From Holothuria scabra (lineage: Eukaryota; Echinodermata; Holothuroidea; Aspidochirotida; Holothuriidae): 64,000 bases of DNA. How positions within the stretch are numbered: the stretch's first letter is position 1; every line of letters begins with the position of its first letter. The notes under the pieces are model-generated. The model searched no databases, was not told the origin of the DNA, and saw nothing but the letters and a program-made list of their open reading frames with translations. The stretch covers positions 37,846,846 to 37,910,845 of the forward strand of contig CM074193.1 in the NCBI GenBank assembly GCA_037179385.1, read 5' to 3'. A program made the position numbers and the translations under genes. Below, piece by piece: positions 14,086-26,010 of the stretch.

Positions 14086-14993
14086 AACGTTATAGTACTG
14101 TAAGTTGAAAACTTAGGTGCACAACAAAAATTAGTACTCCATTGGCCTACAGGAACAATAACTTTATATCATATATACCTAAATTACTCCTAGGCCAAGT
14201 TAGTCATCAATACCAAAAGCATGATACCAGCCTGCAGCCTAGGCTAGGCTAAAGTAACAATTGGGCCTAGGCCTAGGTTTTCACAATCACGGGAAAACCA
14301 TGTGTTACAACTGGTATAGGCCTAGGCTATGTGTCTTTGCTCAAATTACCTGACCAATATTTCTTCTTCTTTTAACTTACTGTAATGATGTGTCTCTGTT
14401 GTTCCCAATGACCCACACAAGGCACCAACAATTTCCTACACCCTTCCTTTTGTGCTGTAGCCTAGGCTAGGCTGATTTTGTAAATTGTAAATTTGTAACC
14501 TCTTCTGAATCTTCTCTCGCATCGGTAGATTCTGCACACAAATATCTGCTAACGGTAGTCCTGGCTTAATATGAATGATCGGCAAGCACCGTTCTACAAA
14601 TGTCACAACAACTTTTCTTCAGATAAAAATGAAGCCACAAAAGGTGTCAACTTGACGCATTTTCTGTTGTTATAATCGATATTATGGCAGCTACTCCATT
14701 AATTCTGACGACTAATATCTGCAGTTGTACTGTATTTTTTACACCGATGGATGCCAGGTCAGTTTCGCTTTCACAACCTGTTGTTACAAATTTAATTGTT
14801 GTGGCATAACCGGCCGATACCGCGTACAAAAGCTTGCCTTACTTGTCACCACACAATAATTCCACAGGGTTTATACGTGTAATTTGACGTGCGTTTTGGT
14901 TTCGGTGTCAAAAAGTAAACGGCACCAGTAACTTACTTGGTGCAAAAACACGGAAGCCTCCAGACGTCGTTGTGAAGACCCGATCGCAACAGG
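14086..14993. other. Non-coding stretch
   Basis: Rich in CCTAGGCTAGGC-type short repeats (14230-14330, 14455-14475). No gene is recognised. Confidence 0.35.
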
Positions 14994-15040
14994 ATCACTT
15001 CTCGGCCTTTTGGCTAAGATCATGCGTAGTATCTGTTCTG
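14994..15040 (+). pseudogene. U2 snRNA 5'-end fragment
   Basis: About 47 nt match the first 47 nt of U2 snRNA: CTTCTCGGCCTTTTGGCTAA, GATCATGCG (usual GATCAAGTG), then GTAGTATCTGTTCT, which includes the branch-point recognition GTAGTA. The match stops before the Sm site, so this is a truncated copy and not a working gene. It may be the head of a U2-derived SINE or a retrotransposition scar. Confidence 0.7.
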
Positions 15041-15048
15041 TTCATCCA

Positions 15049-15702
15049 CTAGGTTAGTCTAAAATGGGGCCATACATGACAGACCAATAATGCAAATGGT
15101 TTGAGGACCGTGAGGTTGATCACGTATTTTACTTCAGTGGACGTAAGAGCTTCTTCTTCGGGAGCAGTTAAAGCTTGGTTTCGCCGAACAGCCCTTTTCA
15201 GTGTCGGTAGGATTTTAGAAAAAGGACCGATCACAGGATTTATCAAAAGATATGTTGGCACCATCGTAGTAGTAGCGTAGCCGCATTCATGTGGTCGCGG
15301 CCCCTTCCATCCACCCCAAGAGGTGCGTCGTAATCTGTAATTCTTATATGGGGAATCGACACCTGACACACCAACTAGGGACCTACTTAGCAAATTGATA
15401 AGATAATTGTTACATACAGAATTAAACCTGGAGCAATTTTTCTTAAGAAATTGACCAAAAGGCTGTCGAGTTTTAAAGATTTGCCAAAGGAGAAATTTGA
15501 GGAGGACCCACAGTGTCCAGCCTGCCGTTGCGAGCCTTCGGCGCTGGTCAAATAATACTATCACCGTTAGGTGCAGCTCCAATGGAATTGAGGCTACTTC
15601 CGGTGGGCGCGCTTTTACTGTAAAATATTGTAAATGATCAACAATTGGGGTAATAAGGCGGGACGGAGGACCATATTCCCAACATTTTAAGGGGGACATC
15701 AC
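15049..15702 (-). other. 217-codon open frame of unknown nature
   Basis: By far the longest frame of the left 26 kb that avoids stops, read opposite to the adjacent U2 fragment and ending just before the hAT-like element at 15725. The protein has no domain, signal or low-complexity feature I recognise. GC content is above that of its surroundings. It may be a decayed transposon ORF, an exon of an unrecognised gene or chance. Confidence 0.25.
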
Positions 15703-15724
15703 ATCAAATGCCCCGTCACCAAAT

Positions 15725-17176
15725 CAGTGGCGTAGCTACGGGGTGGCCTGGGGGTTTAGTCCTCCAGATTTTCTTCAGGCCCTCAGATTTTTTGCGTCCT
15801 GATAAAGTAATTGAGAAAAAATAAAATGTTTGAAAGGAAATAAACTTTGAATTATTTCCTTCAAAAACAGTAAACTTTAAATAAAAAGTGCAACAATTAA
15901 GAAAACATGCATGAATGCGTGTCAAACACATTTTGTGCGCACGTATGATACCAAGTACTAGTAACTAAATACCTACTTTCACTAAATTAGATACCGTATA
16001 TAATATGCACTGTCGTTTATTGCATTTCACTTAGAAGATGTAAGTCTCGACGACAAACTCGAATGTGATTTTGTTAGGTTAAGACCCTTAATGACCGTTC
16101 GGATGGCCGGTTGATTAACTAAAAATAAGGCATCATACACTGGAGACCATTCTCAAACGATAATTTCTATACTTTATCATACACAAAATATGCCGCAAGG
16201 GTACAGATACTGCACCATTTCGCACCTATAGATACCACTGAAAACCTGAAAACATTGTTTCTTTGGTAGTATGTATGCCACTTGTTAAATCTCTGCAAAG
16301 ACTAAAAACATGCATTTTGAAATTTTTCATTGCTCTCCAAAAAGGAAAATCCTTAAACGTTGGCCTTTAATCAGTTCAAAATTTTGCCAAACATATAGAA
16401 CCATTTTCACCGTAGGGAATCTAACGCAAACAAACTTTCTCAGAGGTGGACACAACTACTTTCAGTTTTCCTATTAACACTGAAATCCATTCAAATATTC
16501 CCGCATTTGCGATATATGTCCTCCTGAAGTTTACAATTTTTCCCAAGGGAAAGGGAGATCCCGGTTCCCTTTAGTCTCATCCCCTAGGCCACAGATCAGA
16601 AATGCCCAGCCTTTTGGGCCCCTAAAAAAGTTTGTTTTACTATTTTTCATAGATTGATTTTTTATACACACTATTTGAGAAGTGGCAGACATGAGATTCG
16701 TATTTCAAGGCTGGGTACATCCAGTTAATACACATGGGAAGGGCCGTTTCCGGCTACGACCCAGCCAACATGCCCAGCTGGGCCCCAACTGGGTTTCAGC
16801 TGGGCTACTTGCTGGGCCCCAGCTGGGGCCCATCCGTGTTTGTCAGGTGTTCCCACGAGCTGGGCTTCAGCTGGGCTTCAGCTGAGAAAGGCTAGCCCAG
16901 TTGGGCCCCACGTGGGAACACCTGACAAACACGGATGGGCCCCAGCTGGGGCCCAGCAAGTAGCCCAGCTGAAACCCAGTTGGGGCCCAGCTGGGCATGT
17001 TGGCTGGAACCTGGAGGGTTTGTAAGCCCAAAATTTTCTTGAACGCGCCGCGCCAACCGATAATGGGGCTCCGCTTAGATAGTCTTGCCGCGCCTGACCC
17101 TAGGAGGTTCAAGGCTCCCGCCACTTGTTACCTATCCCCCCCCCCCCCTTAAAATTCCATCCTGCCTTCGCCACTG
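15725..17176. mobile_element. hAT-like non-autonomous element with CAGTGGCG ends
   Basis: Left end CAGTGGCGTAGC, right end CTTCGCCACTG (reverse complement CAGTGGCGAAG), about 1.45 kb. The flanks CACCAAAT (15717-15724) and CCCCCAAT (17177-17184) agree at 6 of 8 positions, as expected of an aged 8-bp hAT duplication. It carries no transposase frame. It hosts the palindromic insertion at 16761-17007, and the interior around it is shared in inverse orientation with 17717-17870. Confidence 0.65.
16761..17007. repeat. Palindromic insertion with 97-bp identical arms
   Basis: Arms 16761-16857 and 16911-17007 are exact reverse complements, with a 53-nt GC-rich loop between them. Ends are CCAGCCAACATGCCCAGC and its complement. 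CAGCTGGGC-type motifs recur throughout arms and loop. It interrupts sequence that is continuous in the related copy near 17790 (CGTTTCCGGC before, GGGTTTGTAAG after, as read on this strand). No target duplication is evident. Confidence 0.9.
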
Positions 17177-17636
17177 CCCCCAATATTGAGACATGGGGAA
17201 ATATGTGATCTTTTTTATTTTGAAGTGCAAACCGAAAGTTATAAAATTTCCTTCAAAAGAGCGTATATTCTTATTGAAAAGTTTTAGTTGCCAGACATGA
17301 AATACTTCATTCCTAAACTTGTTTAGAACTTAAAGGTTTTTACAAAGTGGGGGAAAAGAAGTGTCTAATTGCACACGATTTCCCGAAATTTGTTTCAAAA
17401 CTACACTCCATTCGGAGAGAAATTTGCCGCAAGCGAAGTGCGCCAAACGTTTTGCCTTTCTAAGACAAACTAGAAATTGTTCAAATCTGAGGTTGCAAGG
17501 CGATTGAAGATCGTTGTTGTTACATAATGTTAAGGCTTGAAATTTGAAGCTCCCATAAGACATTTCATTTTTCCGAAGCTTTAGTGCTTTTCAAAAAAAA
17601 AAAAATTCAAAATGAAGGGCATGCATTGGGGAAAAT

Positions 17637-18423
17637 CATGGGCGTCCGCAGAAATTTTTGCAAGGGGGGGGGGGGGCAAGGTCATTCATGGATGATTGAA
17701 TTGTGTACACTATCTAACTATCTAAGCGGAACGCCACCATCGGTTGGCGCGGAGCGTACAAGAAAATTTTGGGCCTTACAAACCCACCAGATGGCCGGAA
17801 ACGACACTTGGCGAGTGTTATAAGCTGCGTGTACCCAGCCCTGAAACAGGAATTTCATGTCTGTAATCTTTAGATTGTTAGAATTTTCAATGTAAAAAAT
17901 TGTTGAAGGGAAATCTGCCTCTCGGTCACGACCTCGCACGCCTATGCACGATAAAACTTACAACTGTAAAACAGCCTATATAGGCCTATATCCGTAACCT
18001 AATTAGGAATCATCCCCCATATTCACCTTGTATATCCCAGTTACATTCGCGCGTCGCCACTTGAGATCAGCACAGGACCAAACCAAGACCAACACATTCA
18101 TCAATAGTCGGATGCCATATGCACACTACATACCTGACAAGTAGTACAATTTTGGCATAGTTTTTACAATTACAAATTTCCAATAGATATCACGAATGAT
18201 GGTGCCCAAATTACGATTTCATTATCCATCATACCATATTCTCTTTTGCTATTCCTAGTCAAATATCCGCATATTTAGTAGAAACTGACACTGTGAGTGA
18301 AGATATTTTGATGATTTGTTTTTAATTTTTTATTTGAATTTTTAATTAATTTTTTCACAAGTTTGATTTTCCGGAGGGGGGCAAGTTCCCCCCTTGCCCC
18401 CCCCCCCCTTGCGGACGCCCATG
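17637..18423. mobile_element. hAT-like element with CATGGGCGTCCGCA ends and 8-bp duplication
   Basis: Terminal repeats are CATGGGCGTCCGCA and TGCGGACGCCCATG, with G-runs and C-runs just inside each end. Perfect direct duplication GGGAAAAT lies at 17629-17636 and 18424-18431. Eight bases is the hAT hallmark (P elements also give 8). 787 bp, no transposase. It shares about 150 bp of interior with the neighbouring element at 15725-17176, in opposite orientation. Confidence 0.88.
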
Positions 18424-19050
18424 GGGAAAATTTGGGAATTGTATGAAAAAAGTTAGGAACACAGTACTTTAAGTTGGCCGGTGTCAACTTGTTCCAATGA
18501 GGGTGTCACATAGTGAAAATTCCCGAATATTTCTTTTCCATATCTTGCAAAAAGTTTCCCAAACTGATTTATGAGCAAGCACTACTGCATCGGGATTACA
18601 ATTTGCGGCTTGCAAAGCGCGAGGGACATTTGCTTTTTACAAACAAATAAATACAAGAATGGAGCTTGTATTGGGGAATTTGGTTTGATTTTGTGTATGA
18701 AAAGGTGGAAGACCACACTGTATGTAACCAGTGCTACTTGATAATCTGATATCACATTATAGGCAAATGTTCGATTTTTTTTTTCATTTCCATAGCTCCG
18801 CAAAAGTTTCCCAAACAGACTTTCTAGACAGCACAACTGAAGCATAGGTGTTAAAATTGCGGAACCCCCAAAATTGCAAGTACCAGCCTGCGTGGGAGCC
18901 AATTAGGAATTTTGTACTGGCTTTAAACGGCAATAAAAAAGGGGACTATCCTGACACGCAACCTTTGTAAACGAATTTATCCTTGAAAAGGTTAAACAAA
19001 TTCTTGCTCTGCTATAGGCACGCACACTAAACAGGTATTCTTTCTCCATT
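18424..19050. other. Non-coding stretch
   Basis: Contains two loosely similar segments (AAAAGTTTCCCAAAC at 18549 and 18802), perhaps an old tandem duplication. No gene is recognised. Confidence 0.35.
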
Positions 19051-19375
19051 AAAAGAAGGGTTTAAGGTCACACCAGGATTTGGTACATTAGAGGGGTACT
19101 TATCCTGAGCACTATGGTGAAAAAGTCCATTGAAATGCGATGTGAGGTTCTCAAGATTTGAACGCGTAAATTTTCACATTTTCAACAAAAGTGAACTTGA
19201 AGCAAGCACATATGACATCACATCCCAACATTAATGGGCAGTCTTTTGTTTTTCTTGAAACTTTATACTGGATTTTTTCCTCAACAATTCCATATTATTA
19301 AAATATGAGTGAATGAGTTGCACGAGAATTTTACAAACTTTGCATCCCCCACAGGGAAGTCATACTCCTATAAAC
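19051..19375 (+). repeat. Dispersed repeat, inverted partner of 23901-24223
   Basis: AAAGAAGGGTTTAAGGTCAC, GGGCAGTCTTTTGTTTTTC and GTCATACTCCTAT all recur in reverse complement at 23901-24223, with many substitutions between. I could not define terminal repeats. Confidence 0.65.
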
Positions 19376-19846
19376 TTCAAGGTCAACACAACAGTCTGAT
19401 AAAACAAAGGGAAAAGGCATTCCTTGTCAACGTGAGAAAGTGATATAAGCTCTGCTGCCCTCATTTACTGATATTTCAAGATATACTTGTCCGATTTGAA
19501 TGGAACTTTCACCACACCGTGTAGGTTTTGTTCATCTTTCAAATATGAAAATTAAAATTTTGCTTAAACTTTCACTTTAAAGGATAAAACTGGCTAAATA
19601 ACTTTAGCATTGGTGTTAAAATTTGATCTGTTTGGTCGTTCCTTGTCCTTTAAAGGTGTTAAAACCCAAATATATACTGCTATACATTGTCAAAATGCTG
19701 TAACTGGAATAAGCCTATAACATCACACACTGGTGTTGGAACTGGCTCGAAATCGAAGGTACTGGAATCAGAATAAGGACCATTGGTAATTGGCTTGGAA
19801 ATGGGTTCGATGGACAACGGGCATGAGGAGGGGAGGGTTAAGGAGC

Positions 19847-20005
19847 AGTGGTGTAGTCAAATCCGCAGAGTCCGAGTCACGAGTCACGGGACTCAACTTT
19901 CAAGGACTCGAGTCCCTGTGCTTTCTCAATGGCGAAAAAATCAACCTCTGTGGTTTAGCCCTTCAGATTCTAAAACCCCGAGTCCGGACTCAACTGTACA
20001 GCACG
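19847..20005. repeat. GAGTC-rich element fragment
   Basis: Begins CAGTGGTGTAGTC and is full of GAGTC/GACTC motifs, like the bounded element at 42781-42974. The far end is not definable. Confidence 0.35.
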
Positions 20006-21119
20006 GTCGATTAGAGTTAGGGCCTTAGAAATGGAAAACCATACGACTGGTACAATATGAAAAGAAAATATTTAATTGTAATTAAATATGACGTCACTTT
20101 ATCATATATTTAAGCTTTAGTGACGTGAAGTGAAAGTGTGATAAATTGAGGCAGGAAATTTAAGTGCATAGCTAAAATCGCCGCCAAGACAAATGAAGCA
20201 AAATCCCTCCGTAGCAAATGTTTCATTGCCTTTTATCCATCTCACACGGTAGCCGCTCTTCCCCTTTCCCCCACTTCAATGTTGGTCGGGAAAAACCAGT
20301 CCTGAGTGTTACAACATTGAAACGGAGGAAAGGAATTTGTTTCTTTCACTTTTGGCAGTTTGGGAGCGATTGTAGGCCTCTGGGCTCAGTGACCTATATT
20401 CTACCTGTTTTTGTCAGGATATGGGAATTGATTAAATGCAAGAAATAGCTTGGTTTACGGGTCCAAATGGAATGTTCTGACGGTTGGCCTATGAATAGTC
20501 TAGTTTTTTGAGCATCACTCCTATGGCCTTTGTTAACGGAATATATTGAAACCTTTTTCATCTTACGTTAAGAACGCATGGGCCAATTTAACCGCAAAAA
20601 GTCACGGATCAAGAGGGAATTGACAGACTTAATTGAATCAAATAATGGCGAAAAGGGTTACATTGAACCGATGTGGGATAAATTTAACTCCAAATTATGT
20701 GCCAATTTCCTCGTGACCGTTAAATGTTTTGTTAGTAAACATGAATATTTTGAAATTGTAGTGCTATAAAAAAAAAAAAAGGGGGGGGGGATTTTTAAAG
20801 TAGGCCTACCCAATTTAGTTCGAGTTAATTCCGACTCCAGCACCTTGCATTGGATTCGGAAAATTTCGGAATTATCCTAAGTCCGGTCACTTGAAAATGT
20901 GCAACGTTTACATATATACAGCTATAATGGCTTCTGATTTCTCATACAGGTTTGCCCTAAAATTTGGAATAAAATTGGTCTTCATATATTTGTTCTTAGT
21001 ATTTAGTTATGGACACATAGACAGTGCCGTACATAGCCTGAGCGATATTTAAAAGCCGGGGCCATCAATTGCACTTAGTTAGAATCTGATTATAACCCCT
21101 ATAGACATATACTTTGTTT
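20006..21119. other. Non-coding stretch
   Basis: Has a TGACGTCA palindrome at 20089. A 63-codon frame at 20578-20769 (MGQFNRKKSRIKRELTDL) is lysine/arginine-rich but matches nothing I know and has no clear splice donor. Confidence 0.3.
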
Positions 21120-21345
21120 TGGGCACGCCGTTGCTGAGTTAAACGAAATCTGAAAACTCATCTTTTTCCAACGGTACGTCTTTAAACAACAGGGGTTTCA
21201 CTTTTCACCAAGTTCTAATAGTTTTGTATTCTCGTTGTTAATATTTTTACCTGTTTCATTTTTAATCCTCGATTGTGTATTTGCTATTTTTGTACAGCGC
21301 CTTAGAATAAATGTTTTACAGGTTTAAATTTCTATAAATGAATAA
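21120..21345 (+). mobile_element. Probable LINE 3' end fragment (CR1/L2-like)
   Basis: CTGAAAACTCATCTTTTTC reads LKTHLF, the usual end of the reverse-transcriptase ORF in CR1/L2-type LINEs. It is followed about 165 bp later by TGTACAGCGCCTTAGAATAA and TATAAATGAATAA, a common 3' end of such elements in invertebrates. The rest of the element is absent. Confidence 0.45.
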
Positions 21346-23064
21346 TTTTCAATTTTGTAGTTATTAACTATTATTTTTTTTTTACTTAATTTACTTCATC
21401 GATGAATTCGATGATGAGAATTTTTCAAGAACCAGTTTAGGATCCTTTGCTTTATTTTCTTATCAACTAAACAGAAAAATGGACTGGACTACTAAAGTTA
21501 GAGGCTCAACTACATTATAATACGTTGCAAGAGACTAAAAGCCTGCTGAGCAAAATTTCTACATAGTCCGTGTGACATACAAAGGATTGTTGTCAGCTGG
21601 TAGACTGCGCTCAAAAAACAGTTGGGTAAAATCATGTTCACCAACCGCTGGTGACAAAATACTGAAATTGAGTGAATATTTGACCAGCATCCAAAACAAC
21701 CGAACATCAACATCCTTACAAACAAACCAAAACCACCAACATCGCCCAGAACACCAGACTCAGTAAATCCCAGGAGGGGCCTTGAACTTCCTTCAACAGC
21801 CCCAAAACTTTCAACTTTGTGTCAGGGAGGTGTTATAAAGGGGAGGTCTAATAACACCTCCCTGGTTATGTGTTGAATAAGAGGTGGTGTAAGGCGCCCT
21901 CTTTTTTGATGCAAGAATGTTGCAAGAATAATGCAAGAATGTTAAAGTTTCTAAAACCCTATTTTAGAACCAGGCCAAACACTTTAAAGATGCAGCAACT
22001 ATTTCAAAGTAAACACAACGGTATACTCAAGAACCTCAACAATTTTTGTAAAGAAATAATGAATTTGTTTTAATATTAGTTAGAGAGAGTTTAACGACCC
22101 AGATCCCAACCTATTTTGTTTTACAGCAAGTGCTATTCATGCAATTGAAGTGAATCGATGATATAAAAGTATTATCACTGTGTCCTTTTATTATGGATTG
22201 TTTTGATTGCTATGGGCTGATACCACTTTTTTCTTTTCTTTTCTTCTTTTATTAAGTTTTATTTGTTTCTCTTTCGGCGTCGTTTTCATATGTTTGTTGA
22301 TTTTGTTATTGACTTGTATACCTCTGACGAGGTCAAAAAAGAATAAAAGAACAGAATAAAACAGTTAAAAATTGGTTTGATCTTGAGTTTGAGCAAGGAG
22401 TGTTATAATTAACAACTTACTGGTTTATACTTTCAATGCAGAGAAAAATCAAGAAGTTGTGTCGCAAGACGACAACCGTTAGAAAATTGTGTATATGTTT
22501 GATGAACCAAATGTACAATGGTGATATTTGACAAAACTTATGACCTATTGCATGATTTAAATGAGTAGTTTCTGTGATTGTTTGACATTAAGACTCCAAA
22601 GGCGCCTTTTTTATCTTAAGCATAGGTACGAAAATTCGGACCGTCAGCATATAGTATAATTACTCTTAAATTGCCCTTTAAATTGACATCCGACCGCCCA
22701 TCCTATAACTCTCCACTCTTTTCAAATTCGGACTTCAAAATGAAAAAAAAAAAATGATTTATTCTTTGGAAAAAGTTCCTATCACTTTATAGATGTAAAT
22801 GGTTTACAAGTGGTAGGTACTACACACATTGATTTTTAAGCATAAATGGAAGATTTGACTTAAAGTGGCACCGTGAATACCGGTATTTTATTAAAGCACG
22901 CTCTGTCGTGCTTTCTAATTTCGACTTTAGATTGAAGGAAAAGTGGAAGGCCTACTTCTTTATAAAAAATGTTGCTCGGTGAATCACGCCATAGGTCAAA
23001 ACGGATCTACAAGTTGCAGGTATTTAACATATGAATTATTTTAGCAGGCATGCAAGATAATCGC
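21346..23064. other. Non-coding stretch
   Basis: Includes a hairpin-like pair (GGGAGGTGTTATAA and AATAACACCTCCCT, 21825-21863) and an A/T-rich tail near 22325-22370 that may be a retroelement 3' end. Nothing firm. Confidence 0.3.
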
Positions 23065-23417
23065 GGTACACTCTAAAATCAAAACTCTTTGATAGAGTGA
23101 AAAGTGTAAATTCACTCTATTAGAGTGATAATTCACTCCAAGAGGAGTGAAGTTCACTCCAAAAAGAGTGAAATTCACTAGAGGAAGAGGGAAAATTCAC
23201 TCCTCCACACGTGTCCCTGCAATGATCACTTTTTTTAAGAGCGATCACTGTGGGCACTCCATCAAGAGTGAAACTTCGCTCGTTTTAAGGGAATTTCACT
23301 CTTTTTGGAGTGAATTTCAATGTTCTTGGAGTGAATTATTACCCTAATGGAGCGAATTCACACTTTTCACTCTATCAAAGAGTGACTAAGTTCACTCTTT
23401 TGATTTTAGAGTGTACC
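23065..23417. mobile_element. Foldback MITE built of GAGTGAA/TTCACTC repeats
   Basis: Ends GGTACACTCTAAAATC and GATTTTAGAGTGTACC are exact inverse copies. Between them, about 16 short GAGTGAA or TTCACTC motifs run inward on both arms, so the whole 353 bp can fold on itself. If the element proper is CACTCTAAAATC..GATTTTAGAGTG, TA flanks it on both sides. CACTA-like or Tc1/mariner-like; undecided. Confidence 0.8.
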
Positions 23418-23900
23418 GTCGGTTAAATAATGCTGCCGGTATTTCGTTAAAATATGCTGTGTCATACAACAAAAGAATGTGTACAGCTGTCACAGAGAGG
23501 TATTATTAGATACGTAAAGACACTCCCCTGACTTTTGTTAAGTTTTTCCTTTATGTAAGGATATACTCTCTGTTACAAATAGTGCAGCTACATTTGTAAC
23601 TCAAAGGTGACTCATTTGTCGGGCGACTGGTAGGTCAGTATGTTTGTGTATTTTCAAACTGTCGTAGAGGATGGGATTATTCGGCTTAAAAGTAATTTTC
23701 TGGACAAACGAGAACAATACTCTCTTCCATATATACCAAATTGGCCAAAAATCATGGGCTAAAAAGTTGGTCTGCCTCATTTTTGTCGATGGCATTTTAT
23801 TCTGGTCAAAAATTCATTTCATTGAAATTGATATTTAAAAGGGCTCTGTGGTGACAACTAGGCTATTCAAGAAATTCAAGGCAATTCCCAATCGCTTTAA

Positions 23901-24223
23901 ATAGGAGTATGACCTACCTATAGGGATTGCAACGTTTGTAAAATTCTCAGGCCACTTATGCAATCACATTTTTAAAATGTGGTATTGTTGAGGAGAAAAT
24001 CCAGTATAAAGTTTAATGAAAAACAAAAGACCGCCCATTAATGTGGGGATGTGATTTCATATGTGCTTGCTTCAAGTTCACTTTTTGTTGAATATGTGAA
24101 AATTTTACCTTTTCATGTCTTGAGAACCACACATCGGATTTCAATGCAAATTTCAACAAATTGCTTAGAATAAGCACCTCTCTAACATACCAAATCCTGT
24201 TGTGACCTTTAACCCTTCTTTTA
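23901..24223 (-). repeat. Dispersed repeat, inverted partner of 19051-19375
   Basis: Reverse-complement copy of 19051-19375. Key shared stretches are GAAAAACAAAAGACNGCCCA-like sequence near 24020 and TGACCTTTAACCCTTCTTTT at the end. Confidence 0.65.
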
Positions 24224-24595
24224 AATCATTGAATTTGCAATGATCAGGCTTTGATAGCGAATATTAATCTTTTGTTCCATCACTTCGTTTTTCCTCTTTT
24301 GACTGAATGTCTACCAGAATCAGCAGTCATCGAAGAGGTCTTCCAACTGAGTATTAATGTTATTTTTGTGGTAATAACTGTTGAATGGGAATTTTGTAAT
24401 ATTTTTCGGGTAAAAAAATCCTAAACAACAAATGCAAGATTAGACAGCCTCATCCATACAGTGACCAATCACAACGTCAGACCACGATGGCCACATCATT
24501 TTTATCAGTCTTAATGAATGTTCGATCATCTCAATGTGATGCAGAAGTAGAGTCACGGAAAGCTTGAAACAACAAACTCTGGTTGACCTTTTTAA

Positions 24596-24722
24596 ATGCC
24601 CACTTTTATCATATCACCCCAAACAGTACCAATTCTCCTAACCATCTTGTCTAAGCCCGTCCAACAATTGTCTGGAAGTCATCCTCACCCAGACACAATT
24701 TCAGTTTATTTCTTCAGAGTGA
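24596..24722 (+). mobile_element. TTAA-MITE family, copy 1 (truncated)
   Basis: TTAA at 24592-24595, then ATGCCC and, after a divergent stretch, CACCCCAAACAGTACCAATT and CCAGACACAATTTCAGTTTA. It stops after the midpoint; the right half is missing. Confidence 0.7.
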
Positions 24723-25920
24723 GTGGATTGGCTCTTAGCTATGCAGTAGGCACGATTGGGATAACTTGTTTACCTAATCCAGTTTGTCGATGATCCTCAA
24801 GTCAACCGTAATAATCATTGCAGAATAGCAAGTTTAAAGGCGTAACATCCACGGTGTGACCCCATTATTGTTCTTGAAGTTATAACAAAGCAAAGCGAAA
24901 ACACAACAAAACATAAAAAGGAAAGGTATCGATCTAAAAGCTGGTAGGTGACAAACATTCTTAGTTCAAGCCTGTTGTGTGATTGAAAAACTCCCAATTT
25001 CTCGCACCCTACTTCACAAAAACATGTCTTTGTTGATGTCCCCTTATAGGACTCTCATTTTTCTCAAGTTTTCTTAAACAAATATCCCAACTTTAAAAAA
25101 TGGCATACAATATTTAAAAAGTTTTGTGGCGGCCTTTGTGCTATTTAAATTATATGTTCAACATTATGTAGGCAATCCGTTGTCTCCGTAGGGCTATTGG
25201 CTTCAGAATGGAGGTCCTGTCCTGTCTGGAAACTTATAGCTCCTGTCAGGAAAATTATGGTGTGATACCTTACACTGCTGTAGTGCCCTAAAAATGATTC
25301 ACAGGTCGGTGTAAACTTGTGTAATGTTGCATCTTAAATGAAAACAAATCCACGGCAATTCAAAGTTTACAAGAACATGGAAGACGAAAACCGAGCTAAG
25401 CACATAATGCACGGCATACCCTTGTTTTCGTCAGTATGCCGTGCATACAACATTAGGGAGAAGTGTTAATCCAACCCCGAACGAAAGAAAGTAGGTGTGT
25501 CTCCTGCTGTACAGCAGATCAAAATTCCATATTTCACCCTTAAAAAAAAGACAATTTAGACACATCGAATGTCCTCCCTTATCCCACGAAACACAGTACG
25601 TCCAAACAACTTTTTGGTTGGTAACTGCTTGGTTCACTTTGAATAAGCAATACCCTGTATTTAAGTCCTAAAATATTATTATGCAATAAACTTTGAAGAA
25701 AAATAAGAATAGAATTGTATGGATTAGCTTTTGCTTCATAATATAAAGAATAGTCGCCCAAATTTTACAAATTGAGCAACAGCCAAATCTTACAATTTCC
25801 TAAGTTCTTATTTCTTTTCAAAGTATCTTCATACTTTTTTAGGAAATCAATGTTCCATATTTAAGGTAGGCATGTAGTGACGCTTAGTTAATTGTACATT
25901 TGAGGAGGAAAAGATCGTGA
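24723..25920. other. Non-coding stretch
   Basis: Weak similarity near 25620-25700 to the dispersed repeat at 39505 (ACTGCTTGGTTCAC, AATAAGCAATA). No gene is recognised. Confidence 0.3.
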
Positions 25921-25927
25921 CATGACC

Positions 25928-26010
25928 TACATAACAGGTTAACATAACATAACAGGTTAAAGGGCAAAGGAGGACTGTAAAGGCCCCATAAGATGCCCTG
26001 TAATCCAACC
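25928..26010 (-). mobile_element. SINE 3'-tail fragment
   Basis: On the minus strand, CAGGGCATCTTATGGGGCC, CCTCCTTTGCCCTTTAACCT and GTTATGTTATGTTAA match the last 70 or so bases of the SINE at 6786-7305. The head is missing and there is a second tail repeat. Confidence 0.75.

Noticed and set aside
14994..15040. Functional U2 snRNA gene
   Set aside because: Only the first 47 nt match; the Sm site and 3' stem-loops are missing.
20578..20769. First coding exon of an unknown gene (MGQFNRKKSR...)
   Set aside because: Closed by a stop before any good donor and not similar to any protein I know; left as non-coding.
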